From contig OZ345352.1 in NCBI GenBank assembly GCA_977006965.1, positions 620,001 to 684,000 of the forward strand: a stretch of DNA of 64,000 nt, written 5' to 3'. The translations under genes and the position numbers were made by a program. Under the pieces are notes generated by a model. That model had not been told where the DNA came from. It did no database searches and saw only the letters and a program-made list of their open reading frames with translations. Source of the stretch: Phymatolithon calcareum (taxonomy: Eukaryota > Rhodophyta > Florideophyceae > Hapalidiales). Positions 21,529-32,253 of this stretch are shown here, one piece after another; position 1 is the stretch's first letter; the number at the start of each line of letters is the position of its first letter.

Positions 21529-22200
21529 CTATTCCTTCGACGGCAGGGCGAACAGCTTCTTGTAACTTTTCCTCTCTCCAAGCCTCTTGGCATATGAGGC
21601 GACGACGTCATTGACAAGTACATCCTCGCCCTCCATAAAACCAGCGACCATGAGATTCCATCCGAACATGATATCTGCGGCAGAGAATTCAGCGCCCAAA
21701 TAATAGTCCTTCCGCCCGAAATCCAGCTGCTTTTCCAAATGCTTCACCACGATGCTGTTGAACTTTTCCACTAGCGGATCAACCACAGATCGATCGCGGT
21801 CCTCTTTCGGGACTCCTCGGATGGTCTTGAACAGATTCACAACCGCACTGTACGCCTCTGCGACGGTGTACACCACGCCCTGCAAAAACTGCGGGCGATC
21901 TGGCGTTCCCGGAAGGGGATGTAGCTCCCCAGCCTTGTCAAACTCCTCGAGGAAGTACAGCGCTATGGCCCCGGTCTCCAAGATACACTCGCCGCTTGGA
22001 AGCGCGAGCACGGGAAGTACCTTTCGCGGAGAAAGCTTTCGAATCGCGGGATTGCTCATCAATTCTTCTGGGGTCAGCTTAACGACTTCCACTTCGGTCG
22101 ATGGAACTCCAAGCTCCACAAGGATCTGATACGGAATGGCGGAGACAAACATCGGGGAATGGTAGAGAGTTGGAACGGCTGGAGGATGCTCGATCGTCAT
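21529..22200 (-). CDS. Glutathione S-transferase
   Basis: A 223-residue protein, the usual length for a soluble GST. Residues about 8-90 form the thioredoxin-like N-terminal domain: YHSPMFVSAIPYQILVELG, then KVLPVLALPSGE with the cis-Pro, then the glutathione-binding ETGAIALYFLE. Residues about 100-220 form the helical C-terminal domain, with LGAEFSAADIMFGWNL corresponding to the conserved N-capping and hydrophobic-staple region. It conjugates glutathione to electrophiles in the cytosol. Start is ATG 22200; the stop is at 21529. It is a single exon. Genes on either side are unrelated. The class within the GST superfamily cannot be decided by eye. Confidence 0.9.
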   Translation of the reverse strand: MTIEHPPAVPTLYHSPMFVSAIPYQILVELGVPSTEVEVVKLTPEELMSNPAIRKLSPRKVLPVLALPSGECILETGAIALYFLEEFDKAGELHPLPGTPDRPQFLQGVVYTVAEAYSAVVNLFKTIRGVPKEDRDRSVVDPLVEKFNSIVVKHLEKQLDFGRKDYYLGAEFSAADIMFGWNLMVAGFMEGEDVLVNDVVASYAKRLGERKSYKKLFALPSKE

Positions 22201-22431
22201 GGTGCGGAAGGTTGGCTGTGGTTGAACTGCGGAAAACTAATGTGAGGTGGTGATCTTGCTTGCCGGCTCAGTCCGACGAGAGAACAATGGCGGCTTTTAA
22301 ACATGATAGTTCGGCTCGGGCCGATACAGTGCCGGAGCGTGAATGCATGATTCCGGGTAACTGCAATTGATCAAAAATAACCCTCTTTTTATAATAAAAA
22401 ATTAGCCTTCATGATTACGTGGACACGTGTA

Positions 22432-22947
22432 TCAACACGGTTCGAAGCAAACGGTTTTTCGATTTTGAGTTATGCCAATCAATGAGCACGGTATGTCTCG
22501 CATCGGACGCCAAGACAACAGCAATGGAGAAACTGTTTCTCGCACAGGATCACAGTTTCTACGGATTGCGGACATCACTGTAGGCACCGCGCCCCTATTT
22601 GTCCATGTCCAATGAACGGGAGGATCGGAAACCGCCAGATTGTACAGCAGAATAACTTTCCCTCTGTGTATCCCTTTATAAGTGTAGTTCTGTGGACGGG
22701 CTTCATGTATGGGGCCCTTCCACAACCACGCTCCCGAACGATCGGTTCTGGCAAGCCTCTGACATTTGATTGTATGCAGAGACCAAGTTGTCTGCAAATA
22801 TTTGCTGCTGCACTGGCAACCTTCTAGAATCATATCTTCTTCCTCAGTCTTACGAGGCTGCATCGCGAGGATAATGGATTGTAATGCTTCGTAGCAGCGT
22901 GGCGGAACTACTATCCATGCCGGTCCGTCGACATGCACAAGTGACAC
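22432..22947 (-). CDS. Hypothetical protein or exon
   Basis: A minus-strand frame of up to 171 codons with non-repetitive protein-like composition: CYEALQSIILAMQPRK, then NYTYKGIHRGKVILLYNLAV, then DPPVHWTWTNRG. The first codon of the open stretch is GTG and the first ATG lies about 28 codons in, so an upstream exon or a truncated gene is possible. No family recognised. Confidence 0.3.
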   Translation of the reverse strand: MSLVHVDGPAWIVVPPRCYEALQSIILAMQPRKTEEEDMILEGCQCSSKYLQTTWSLHTIKCQRLARTDRSGAWLWKGPIHEARPQNYTYKGIHRGKVILLYNLAVSDPPVHWTWTNRGAVPTVMSAIRRNCDPVRETVSPLLLSWRPMRDIPCSLIGITQNRKTVCFEPC

Positions 22948-23289
22948 AAGAGCTTTCGCACGAGTAGGGCATCAGGGGCATCAATACAATGGGGCAGAAT
23001 CATGGCGATTCGTACCGGACAAACATAGATGCGCAGAATTCAGATGGCGACAGATGGCTAGAGCTAATGTACGTTTCTGCTGGGCCACCGTAGGGCCTAA
23101 CCTTTGGTGAGTGCGCCAAAATTATGTCACTACCGCACTTCTTAACACAGCGCCACCAGTTTGAAATCAGAAGAACCTTGGCGAGGCAGTACACAGAACA
23201 AATCGCTTCTGATATTATGGAGTTACGCCTCTTCTCGGCGTGCAGACAGGCAGCAGGCTACAAGTTGAAATTTTCGCTAGCACCTCATC

Positions 23290-23520
23290 TTTCAGAATAT
23301 GCGATGTCTTATTCTAAGAGCTCCCAAAACCTCAATTTGGGAGTCTTTTGAATTTATATTCAGTCTCTTGGTCCATTTCCGTGGATCGTAGAGCTCGCTT
23401 GAGCGCTACGAGCTCAATCGGAGTACTGGTCCCAAAGTATGGCGCCAAGGTAGATTTTCTCCAGAGCGGGGGCTCTTCTGAAAATCACTCTTAGGCACCT
23501 CAGGCGCATATATATATAGT
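23290..23520 (-). repeat. Diverged LINE-A-like 3' fragment
   Basis: AAGAGCTCCCAAAACCTCAA, the later GTAGAGCTCGCTTGAGCG block and TTAGGCACCTCAGGCG parallel the order of landmarks in reverse-strand LINE-A copies, but with much substitution. An older copy or a sister family. Confidence 0.45.
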
Positions 23521-23849
23521 ACGCAGCCTGTGAAAGCTGTGGATCCATGACATTCGTGACACTACAAAGGTGCCAGTTGAATTAACAGAAATTATCCCAT
23601 CTCCGTATTTCTATAGTAGATCCAAACGGAGGACGAGCAGAAGAACTCATTTCGTTTGCGGGTCGACGTGACTTGTGGTGCAGTTGGCAGTGAATAGCCA
23701 GGGTGCTGGCGAAAGGATATTTCCTGTCGTTAATGTCGCATTTGAACTTGATATCCATTGTGTTTACAACATCTTCCGTTGGACACGATACTCTCTGTGT
23801 TTTTCGTATGTTCTGCTAGAAGCTCTTGGGGAAGGATGTGATTTGTTCT

Positions 23850-24100
23850 ATATAGGATTTTTCCTCTGAGCTCAGTCTTGATAGTCTCGATGAGGCGGCA
23901 GAGGCATTCACAACCAGCAGACCAACACCGTCGGCGTATTCAAGCCTGTTGACTCGGACAGTGGGCGTCAATATACGGTATCTATGGCAGCAGACGGAAA
24001 GCTGCATTCTGTAAACTGAACGTTCCCGAGAATGACTGAGTGATTCTATAGTCCAGCCCGGTCCTCGTGTGCCAATGCTCTCGTTGTTGGTCTGAGCCAT
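23850..24100 (-). pseudogene. Possible reverse-transcriptase fragment
   Basis: The minus-strand frame (ATG 24100) contains VNRLEYADGVGLLVVNASAA, which resembles the YADD catalytic motif of non-LTR reverse transcriptases with the second Asp changed to Gly. The frame ends after about 94 codons. The identification rests on this one motif. Confidence 0.35.
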
Positions 24101-24234
24101 CAGCTACACTGCAGACTTTTTTAAGAAATGTTCCGCTTCCAACACTATGCGTCAGACAAATACAAATATGCGCTCTAAACGTTTAACATATATAAATTTG
24201 GCTCTCAATGCTAGCTCACTCCATCTGCAAGGGC

Positions 24235-24385
24235 TGATCCAGAGGTAGGGTTTAGTACCCCACCAGATGGTGTCGCACCCACGAGTCGAAAATCAAGTCA
24301 GACCCATCCTATATTCGCATGGCACTCGCAAAGTTGCCCCGAAGTGTCTGCAGATGCGTTGGTAACTTATTCTTCCATCGGCAAG
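24235..24385 (+). repeat. Hairpin-tail element, subfamily 2
   Basis: CCAGAGGTAGGGTTTAGTAC and the following block match 11.5 and 47.83 kb; the hairpin AAAGTTGCCCC...GGTAACTT is at about 24330-24367. Confidence 0.6.
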
Positions 24386-24808
24386 GGGCTTCACAGCAGT
24401 TTACATTTTGCAGGCGAGCAATCGCGCTCATGCATGGTCCAAACGGCTTCAGTGACCATGTGATACGAACTCAGCTGAAGCGCAGCTTCTCAGCTCACTA
24501 CAACTTACTGCAACCTCGACTCAGGTGGAAGCAAACAGTGACAGCTGAGCAAGATGCATCGCAGAAAAGGCCGCTGACATGAAAACGCTTTGTGCCTTTC
24601 CTGCAACGTATTACCCACCTCTAAAAGCCCACGGAAAAGCACTAGAATGATCCGAGCAAGCTCTGATCAGTCATTAGAAAAGCCACTGTTTGGATTCAAG
24701 AATTCATGTGTTTACTTTCAATTTTGAACTATGTGAGGAATTTCATGTACATTGTACAACTAATGGATTGCAGGCATGCAGCATCATCTCCAAGGACTTG
24801 ATATCTTA

Positions 24809-25813
24809 CTAAAATCCCAGCGAGAAGGAAACACTTTGGAAGGTTTCAAAAAGATGACTTGACCTTGTGGCATTCGTGACTCTCATCGACTTTTGCTTCA
24901 GGAAAGAGTCCTTGATGCCTGCACGCTCCTTCTGATTATGGATTTCCCGGAATAGACCGGATAGGTCAAAAATTGGTGCTCCAAAACCGAGATGCAGACA
25001 TCGAAGCGGCGTCAACGCTGCATGAGCCAATGCGGGATCAACTGCTGTGGTATACGTTGATGCAAGGACTTGACTCCGGCTGCCTGACCTCACTAAAATT
25101 GTGCCAGTCGCTGTTTGAGGGTTGAACAGTCCGCGCATATACTTAATCGTCACGGCTTGAACCGTCTCGAGAACCATTCTACCGCCCTTCAAAACAAATA
25201 TCTCATCGCCGATGTGTACCATTGCAGATGGCTTCAATGACCCATTGACTTGTAAATAATGGGATGGCGAAACTGCGATGTTTCCAGTCTGGCTTTGTAT
25301 GAGCACCATGTCTGAAAAGATGTCATGAGTTGCGTGAGTGAAAAGCAAAACAGGACTGTATTCCCCCGGAGACACTTGAACTTGATCGCCGATCTTCAAA
25401 ACCTCTATGGCAATTTCATCTCCCGAGGCAAGAGTTACGATCGATCCAGATGGGAAGCATGCTTTATCCCTGCTAGCCCTCATCGTCGAGCTGGGAGCTG
25501 CAATTGGGGCTGCAGATGGTTCCGCAGGTTCTTCGGATAGAAGCGGTATGAATTCGTCGCTGGTTGATGGAGACGGAAAGGACGCGGATGCAGAGATGTC
25601 CAGGAAGTCCGAAATGGTCACAGGATTGCCAGGATCAGGTTTTGGAGGAGGAGGATCACTCTCAAAGGCTTTAAAAGCTTTCAGAATGCTTACGGGATCA
25701 TACGGAAGAGACGATGGAGGATTAACAAGACCACTTTCAATTTCCTGGGACGTGCCACGATAAGTGCATAGGAACACAATTGTGACCAACAAAACAGATC
25801 CATGGCGATTCAT
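24809..25813 (-). CDS. Secreted protein with Hedgehog-type Hint domain
   Basis: A 334-residue protein from ATG 25813. Residues 1-22 are a signal peptide (hydrophobic core VLLVTIVFLC). Residues about 25-115 are a Pro/Ser/Glu-rich linker without a known fold. A Hint module starts at Cys119 (ACFPSGSIVTLASGDE), with KIGDQVQVSPGEYSPV, the SPSHYL motif whose His185 corresponds to the conserved TxxH histidine, and the late strand NPQTATGTILVRSG followed by VLASTYTT. These are the landmarks of the autoprocessing domain of Hedgehog/Hog proteins, where the first Cys attacks the preceding peptide bond and an N-to-S shift leads to cleavage. Cys and His are both present, so self-cleavage is plausible; the preceding residue is Ala rather than Gly. 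What the N-terminal part does is unknown. Single exon. Confidence 0.85.
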   Translation of the reverse strand: MNRHGSVLLVTIVFLCTYRGTSQEIESGLVNPPSSLPYDPVSILKAFKAFESDPPPPKPDPGNPVTISDFLDISASASFPSPSTSDEFIPLLSEEPAEPSAAPIAAPSSTMRASRDKACFPSGSIVTLASGDEIAIEVLKIGDQVQVSPGEYSPVLLFTHATHDIFSDMVLIQSQTGNIAVSPSHYLQVNGSLKPSAMVHIGDEIFVLKGGRMVLETVQAVTIKYMRGLFNPQTATGTILVRSGSRSQVLASTYTTAVDPALAHAALTPLRCLHLGFGAPIFDLSGLFREIHNQKERAGIKDSFLKQKSMRVTNATRSSHLFETFQSVSFSLGF

Positions 25814-27040
25814 AGTGCGTTTTCCTCTGTTGCAGATCGTGTCTTGCGTCTAGTGGGACCACTGGCACAGTGTACTGGAGTAGGCTAAGTAGCGCGCTCG
25901 AATGCTGAGCTTCACTTGCAAATGGGTAATGAAGTACCATTGAGGAGATTTGCTGCTTCAGATTACGTTTTGGTAGATCTAGGCAGGGAACGGTTATCAA
26001 ACAGCGTTTGGTCCATTTCTGTACGCCGGCGGCATACGCCCCCGGAATAGTGTGCCACTGGCATATATGGTATATCCAAAAACAGACATAAATTACCGCG
26101 CTTTCGAGAAGATTGAAAATTTTTTGCACTTGGCACCGTTGTCTGAGATACCAAAAAGGGTACAACTGGGTATTCATTACATTGCTAATACGAGAAAGGG
26201 CCTAGCGCTAAAACTATTGCCCGCCAATACTGACAGCCACCCGCACACTCCAGTATGTCGTGGGCTACAAACTACCCTGTATCTAAGCCTCTCTTCGACA
26301 GCTGTACGAATGGTACTTTGCATGCTCCTTCTCGCCTTCAGGACTGTAGTGGTTTGCTAGCTTCAAGAAAGTGCTCGCTTCACGATTACACAGAAAAATA
26401 GATCGAGCACGGCAGTCAGCCTCAACAGAATGGCAAGGGCAATTACATCAACTGGGACTTTATTCTCGGTTCAGTTGCTGAGGTTAAGAGACTTTGGAGC
26501 CTTTAGAAACATATACTAACGGATATTTGTACGAGCATGACCTCAATCAGTTTAGAATCACTGATCTTTCTCAATGTCAACCGACGCTTCTGGGACGAGG
26601 GTCTCGGAGCCGAAGCTGCTGAGATGGCAATGACTGCAGGAGTGGAGAAGCGGATCGAGCTTAAGGAAGAACAAAACACATTGTCCATAGATAACTGAAG
26701 GATGGCGCCTGAGGAACGAAAAAGTAGCTCTTTGAAGTGGCAAAATCATATGCTTCGTTGGTTGTTCATTCCTCGCACGACATTGCACTGCGATATTAAA
26801 TGGATTTAAGCGCTAATGCTTGGCAAGTATTGCAAAAAAAACCTCTAGCTAGTAAAAGATATACAAATTAGTATTGTTAGTGTGTTTGATATTGCAATTT
26901 TTGCGTTCAGTATTGCACTTTGTAATCCTAGCTGGTCAGATGCTGAAATTGGTAATGCAGCTGGTGGCTTTATTGTAATATTATTGTAGTAGAGGACCTT
27001 GATTGCAATCACAATTTTTCCAAAAATGGTCTACCCCACC
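25814..27040. other. No supported gene
   Basis: It includes the upstream region of the Hint gene. Frames on both strands are short and carry no domain. It becomes AT-rich after about 26800. Confidence 0.4.
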
Positions 27041-27045
27041 AAGCA

Positions 27046-27270
27046 GTGAGGATGAAAGCAAGCAGGCACAGAATTCTCTGCGCAAGATGGTTTGTAGGTC
27101 ATTTTCCAAGTAATCCGGCGAAATTAATAGAAGAAATGAGCAGTCAAGGAGCATGGGCAGCTAGAACACTCAAGAGCATCCTGAAAAAGCCAACATGGAC
27201 CCCTACAGAGGAGACCAACGTGACCCGAGCCATTGTCTATAATATGGTACGCAGAAGCAGGGGAATCTGA
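27046..27270 (+). pseudogene. Fragment of repeat-encoded protein (SRxHR...FP family)
   Basis: ASRHRILCARWFVGHFPSNP matches SRKHRLWAVKWFFDRFPP at 47.2 kb and SRSHRTVAIKRLFGMFPP at 58.2 kb. The frame is open for about 75 codons, with its first ATG at 27052. It is a piece of a transposon protein, not a host gene. Confidence 0.45.
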
Positions 27271-27745
27271 AGGGAATTACAGTAGGATTTGAAGATCAGT
27301 GATCCAAAGCAAGGACGAAGAGCCTATGATTCTTGCACATCAGAGAGCAAATTTTGCGTTAAATTAGGAAACAGCTGTCATACCTAGGTTGCGATTTGCT
27401 CAATATTTTTAGCAGCGTAGAGAATTTGCGAAAAATACGTAACTGCCAGTCGCAGGAAAACACCTCGTGCGTCCCTAACCAACAGGTGCCGCAGTCGCCA
27501 TTTCCACGTCTTCAAGGTACTTATTGCACCCTGTTTGCAGCCTTGCTGCCCAGAGCGCTCGCAACATTGCCAACCCAGACGCGGTCGGCGCGCTGCCGCC
27601 CATCGCATCGTCATCGCCAGTCGAATCTCCCGCTGCCGTGCCACCATCATCTCCCGTTGTCATTGCACCATCAGCCGTCACCCCGACATCTGCAACCCCC
27701 AGTCCACAATCTACTGACACCCCATCCGGCGCCCCTGCGGTTCAG

Positions 27746-29569
27746 ATGCCTCGCCAGGCACCCATCGTAGCGCCGGGCGACTCGATCGCGTACCGCCAGT
27801 TCAAAGAGAACCTCGTGGTGTGGGTCCAATTCGCAGGTTTCCCATGGTGGCCCGGTGTCGTCAAACGCCGCAAGCCTTCGGACGCCTTCCTGGATCCGGA
27901 ACTCCAAGCCATGGGTCGCTCGACACGGCCCGTTGTTTTCTTCAATGACAACAAGTCACGCTGCGTTGTGGACATCAACTACATGCGTGAGTACTCCTCC
28001 AACATTAACTTAATCGCCGATTCCCGTGACTTTGAAGATGGTCGCTACGCCAAAGACATCCTGGTTGCGGTCGAAGAGGCGAACAACTACATATCTACTA
28101 GCGGTACATACGGTTTCCAACGGCGCGCAATCACAAGACCTGCACTTCGCGCCATTGTGGAAGACATGCGTGAGGCACTTGGACTTCCACGCGTTACCGA
28201 TCCCACTGCGACACCATCGCGTCCCGTCCGCAAGCGAACTCGTTCAGACGTGGCGGAATCTGGTATTGCCGATGATGAGTTGCCGCTTGCACCGGATGCT
28301 GCTGTCGACGAGGTAATGCCAGAGACGAAGCCAGCCGCGGCGCCAGTACCGAAAAGATCTCGCCCAATGCGTGCGAGTGCGCTTCGTGCCGCAGCAGTTG
28401 TTCATGAGAACGCGGACAATGATGCGGACGATGATGCCGAACTGGACGCAGACGCAGCGCCCGCTTCGGCACCGCGCCCATCGGGATCACCGCGAAAGCC
28501 TTGGATGCGTCCGCGTCGTAAAAACACGCAGTCTGAAGCACGCGTGGTATCACCGGTGACCCCCGGGGCGGCCGTCGACTCAGACAGTCAGTCTGCGATG
28601 CATCAAAGCGCCGGCGGTGTGATCTCGGCTAGACCGGATGGCAGTGACGTTGGTGACTGGTCTCTAAACGAGCAACGACAGCAATTTCGTGAGGAGCAAC
28701 GAGCTTTCAATGATGAGCTGGCACGGTTCAATGAGGCACGGCGAATGTTCAATGCTGACCGCATTGCGTTCAAGACGGAGCGTAAGAATCTTGACGGGTC
28801 GCGGAAGCGTGTACAGGAAGATCGTGTGCGAGCGGAGCTTGAGTCGGAGGGATTGCGGGAAGAACTGCGTCGTTTGCGGTGTGAACTGCATGTGGTGCGT
28901 GAGAGGAACCTGCGTATGTGTGATGGCAGCATGCAGGTTGAGAGGCGGGTGGAAAAATTGCGAGCGGAAAAGGCTGGAGCGGAGGAGGAATTGAGGAAGT
29001 TTTGCGGGGATGTTGTGACATTGGCAGAGGATAAGAAGCAGTTTGTGATTGATAAGCCTGGACTGGAAGCGGAACTGAAAGAGAAGGTAAAAGAAGGTAA
29101 GGAGGCAAAGGAAGAAATGAAAGACAATGCGGAAATGCTGGAGAAGATCAGGAAGGAGGTGCAGAAGACGAAGGAGAGGCAGAGGGAAAACCATGATTTG
29201 GTTCGTGAAAATCATACTGAACTTTTGAAGTGCTGCAAGGAGTTGAAGAATAAGAGAGATGTGCTGAAGTTGGATGTTGCGGCACAGGAATCAAAACTGA
29301 ATATTGGAAAAGCGAGTGACGCGAGTGGTATTACCAAGGAGGCGAATGAGAAGAATGTCGTGGAGGTAACGAGCACTATCACAGAGGCGGATGAGGGTAA
29401 AAACGCAGGGGCGTGCGCAAACGAAATCATGACAGGCGAGGAAACGGCCGGAAATAGCGCCATGAAGCAATCGAATGGTGCGAAAAATGTAGCGGAGGGG
29501 AATGAAAAGGACGAAAATGGTGGGCGGGGGCAGGAGAATGCGCGAGACGTTTCTGGATTAGGGAAGTAA
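27746..29569 (+). CDS. PWWP-domain protein with long coiled coil (copy A)
   Basis: From ATG 27746 the protein has 607 residues. The frame is open upstream to 27524 with only a TTG, so either this ATG or a spliced 5' exon supplies the start. A PWWP domain lies at about residues 20-95: LVVWVQFAGFPWWPGVV, with the signature as FPWWP, then RPVVFFNDNKSRCVVD. PWWP domains bind methylated histone H3 tails and DNA, so a chromatin role in the nucleus is likely. Next come basic patches (PVRKRTRS, KRSRPMRAS), an acidic run (NADNDADDDAELDAD), then a coiled coil from about residue 310 to 520 rich in Glu, Arg and Lys, and a polar tail. The second copy at 38-39.9 kb is damaged at its 5' end, so this is probably the functional one. 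The pairing of PWWP and coiled coil is seen directly; the partner proteins are unknown. Confidence 0.82.
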   Translation: MPRQAPIVAPGDSIAYRQFKENLVVWVQFAGFPWWPGVVKRRKPSDAFLDPELQAMGRSTRPVVFFNDNKSRCVVDINYMREYSSNINLIADSRDFEDGRYAKDILVAVEEANNYISTSGTYGFQRRAITRPALRAIVEDMREALGLPRVTDPTATPSRPVRKRTRSDVAESGIADDELPLAPDAAVDEVMPETKPAAAPVPKRSRPMRASALRAAAVVHENADNDADDDAELDADAAPASAPRPSGSPRKPWMRPRRKNTQSEARVVSPVTPGAAVDSDSQSAMHQSAGGVISARPDGSDVGDWSLNEQRQQFREEQRAFNDELARFNEARRMFNADRIAFKTERKNLDGSRKRVQEDRVRAELESEGLREELRRLRCELHVVRERNLRMCDGSMQVERRVEKLRAEKAGAEEELRKFCGDVVTLAEDKKQFVIDKPGLEAELKEKVKEGKEAKEEMKDNAEMLEKIRKEVQKTKERQRENHDLVRENHTELLKCCKELKNKRDVLKLDVAAQESKLNIGKASDASGITKEANEKNVVEVTSTITEADEGKNAGACANEIMTGEETAGNSAMKQSNGAKNVAEGNEKDENGGRGQENARDVSGLGK

Positions 29570-30360
29570 TGAAATGTGTTAACGATTTTGTTCACTTGCG
29601 GACGTGGTTGTCGTTAGATGCTTAGGCGAAAGTAAAGTTGAGAGATAACTTTTGTTTTGGATTGGAAGTTGTGGGTTTTGATCGGAGGAGCTGGAGCAAG
29701 CGAAGATGGGGTTAGTCTTGCCGCCAAAGGAGAGTAGTGTGCACTATACCAAACTTCGAGTCATGAAGGCAAGGTTAAAATGGTAGCTCAGTTCTGAGCT
29801 ATGCATGGTATAGTGTTTTTCCAAGGGGCTCTGGGTGATTACATGCATAGCGGTGAGTAGATTGTTCGTCCAGCGTCTGTACTGTGCTCTTTCAACGTCT
29901 CACACGAGCTAGCATACTTAACCACTCCGTTTCATTATCTTGGATCCACAACCCTCAACTTCCGTTCGCAAACAAAAGTTCTCTGCAAATAATGAAATAT
30001 GTTGGCGGTTTCGTTGACTTGCGCAAGTTGTTGTCGCTAGATGCGTTGGCGAAAGCAAGCTTGAGAGAGAAAATTTGTTTGCAAATGGAAGTTGAGGGTA
30101 GTGGATGCGAGATGAAGAAGGGGGTGGTTAAGTATGCTAGCGCGAGTGAGACGTTGAAATATCTCAGTACCGACGTGGGACGGATAATGTTTGATGTCAT
30201 GAGAAGCTGGAACAAAGGAAGATGGTAGTAGTTTGGCCGCCAATGCTATGCTCGACACCAAACTTTGAGTCATGAGGACAAGGAAAAACTGAGCTGTACC
30301 CAGTGAAGGGTGTTGTGCAAGAAGGCTGTGGTGATTATATTCTTGTCGGTGAATAGGGCG
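29565..30360. repeat. Direct repeat pair with an inverted partial copy
   Basis: The segment from the PWWP stop codon (29565-29865) recurs in diverged form at about 29985-30360. In addition, 29889-29980 is an inverted, roughly 80 percent copy of 30070-30160: TTTCAACGTCTCACACGAGC faces its complement. The RNA of either strand could fold into a stem of about 85 bp. The arrangement is preserved in unit B (about 40200-40470). Confidence 0.7.
29992..30228 (+). CDS. Small ORF downstream of PWWP gene (uncertain)
   Basis: Seventy-eight codons from ATG 29992 (MKYVGGFVDLRKLLSLDAL to FDVMRSWNKGRW). The same peptide is kept in unit B except for a frameshift in its first 15 codons, which argues against strong constraint. 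A related, stop-containing copy follows the PWWP stop codon. No domain recognised. Confidence 0.25.
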   Translation: MKYVGGFVDLRKLLSLDALAKASLREKICLQMEVEGSGCEMKKGVVKYASASETLKYLSTDVGRIMFDVMRSWNKGRW

Positions 30361-31640
30361 ATGTAAGAGTAAGACGGCGTATTTGCTGGCTCCAGATTTG
30401 GAAGGTGATTGGTGAGGTTTGCAGATCATTGCATTTAAGCGCAATTGCCTCGAGCGAGACACCCGGCAACGAGCACAGCAATGGACAAGACGCGAGCTAC
30501 AAGCAGCTTAGTGATTCGACAATTGTGAGGGGAGAGTGTTTTAAGCTTTGCCAATCTCAACGTTGGTGCAGGCAGTGGACGGTGACGAATGTGGGCTTCT
30601 GCCGCAAGAGGGGAGGACGAACACAGAAAGATACCGAGTATCGATTGACTTCGACTCGGACTAGAATGCGCTTGCGATCGACAAAGGTGCAGATGACAAA
30701 GCAAGCAATGCTTCAGGGTGAAAATGACGTCTCGTACATGCAGACCGCAGTCGAGTGGTTGCCGACCAGTGGTGGGTTCTTAATGTTCTTACGGCTGCAG
30801 AATAAAAGAGGTCCAGCTCCTTTCAGATAGTTTCCATTGTCGCGCTGCTAGGTTCACTGCCAAAAATTGCCGAATGCGAAACTGGGTTGCGGTAGCGTGT
30901 GGCCTTTCGCGTGACGCATTGATGAGACTTAGTTCCCCGTCAACTCCTACACATCCAATACTGTATCGAAGGATTGACGACATAAGCTGGAGTCATTCCT
31001 AAATTGCATATTTCGTGGCAGAGGACTGCGCATTGCAGCGGCAAGACCTGGCGAAACTGCAAGCTGGGGCACAATTGTTTTGGTGCATCGTCTCGGCAAA
31101 ACGAGGGCTTTTGTGCAACAGAGTGCATTATCCCAGCCAGTTCATTGACAACAGCAGTCGTTTTGTCTCTGCGGGACTCTGTGAACAGAGCGATGAACGC
31201 GAGATTCTTTTAAGGAATCCAGTCCCTCTGAAAAGGACGACATAGCACGAAGACGTGAAGCGAAAACAATTACAGTGCTCACATTGCCTTGATGTCATCA
31301 TCAGATCGATGCGGATTTTCATCGAGACTTCTATTCGATGTGGAGAATCGATGGAGATACGAATTTGGAGGTTGATTGACGGAAAAATAACGAAAAGTAT
31401 CTGTATTTATTGGTTATTCTAAAATATTTTCGAGTGAGGAAAGTGGATTTCGTTTTTCATCAAATAAGAAGCATAAGCGAATCATATTTTTGAAATATTT
31501 GAGCAATTTCGAATCTTTTGTGGGATTCTAATTTTATTGATTTCGCATCAGACAATAATTATTTCTGATTGACATCAGACTTCATCGAGACCATCAATCA
31601 AGATCTTGACAAAAGTTGAGCCACACTGAGCTTACCTCGA
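30361..31640. other. Unit A spacer
   Basis: Closely conserved in unit B (40670-41950). Short frames (for example 30405-30830 plus, 31015-31245 plus) differ between units by substitutions and stops and show no domain. I see no gene. Confidence 0.4.
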
Positions 31641-31649
31641 AGGAGAAGA

Positions 31650-31746
31650 AGAAGAAAAGTAGATTTTTAGTAAAAAGTTACGTACGCATCTGCTCACGAT
31701 TGGGGAAGCTTTTCATGTACCTAGAGAGATTGGCTTAGAAGAAGAA
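31650..31746 (-). repeat. Hairpin-tail module, reverse (unit A)
   Basis: GAAGAAGAAGAAAAGTAGAT, TTTTTAGTAAAAAGTTACGT and GCTTTTCATG are the reverse complement of the family tail. The same module is at 41985-42080 in unit B. Confidence 0.6.
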
Positions 31747-31759
31747 GAACTTTCTGGGG

Positions 31760-32210
31760 ATATTTGATGATTTTATTTTTGAGAGCTCCCAAAGCCTCAC
31801 CTTGGAGTAACGGGGCAGCTCTTGCATAATCTCTACGCTATAGTCATCTGGCTGCTCAAAACGTTCTTGATTCGTAATTCTCTCCCAACAAGAGCTCCGG
31901 TAAGTCTCTTGCACTCAAACTCAATTTCTGTACTCATCTTCGATGACGCTAGAGTACGTTGTAAGGCGACTAGTTCGACCACCGCGGTAATCCCACAGTA
32001 CGCACCCAACACTGATTTCCTCCAAAGGGGTGCTCGGTTGAATGTCAACCTTAGGCACCTTAAACGTGTTGTTCTTTCTCCTATGTAAAGGATCCCTGGT
32101 AGCTTGCCTTCAATAGGAATCTTCATTGACCTGCCTTCTTCTTCCTTTTCCCATACCTTAATTGTTTCTTCTCTCCTCGTCTTCTTCGTGACAGATCCCT
32201 CCTGGGATTA
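31760..32210 (-). mobile_element. LINE-A insertion with 13-bp target duplication
   Basis: GAACTTTCTGGGG at 31747-31759 is repeated at 32211-32223, and unit B has a single near-identical site (AAATTTCTGGGG at about 42077). The 451-bp insertion is on the minus strand: the family 3' end lies at 31760 and the 5' truncation at 32210. It contains the shared LINE-A frame (31833-32126, minus). Confidence 0.93.
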
Positions 32211-32253
32211 GAACTTTCTGGGGCTCACCTTCGAATCGAATTCATATTAGTTT

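Noticed and set aside
28603-29215. Long minus-strand frames opposite the PWWP coiled coil
   Set aside because: They are shadows caused by the Glu/Lys/Arg codon bias of the coiled coil, and they appear identically in unit B.
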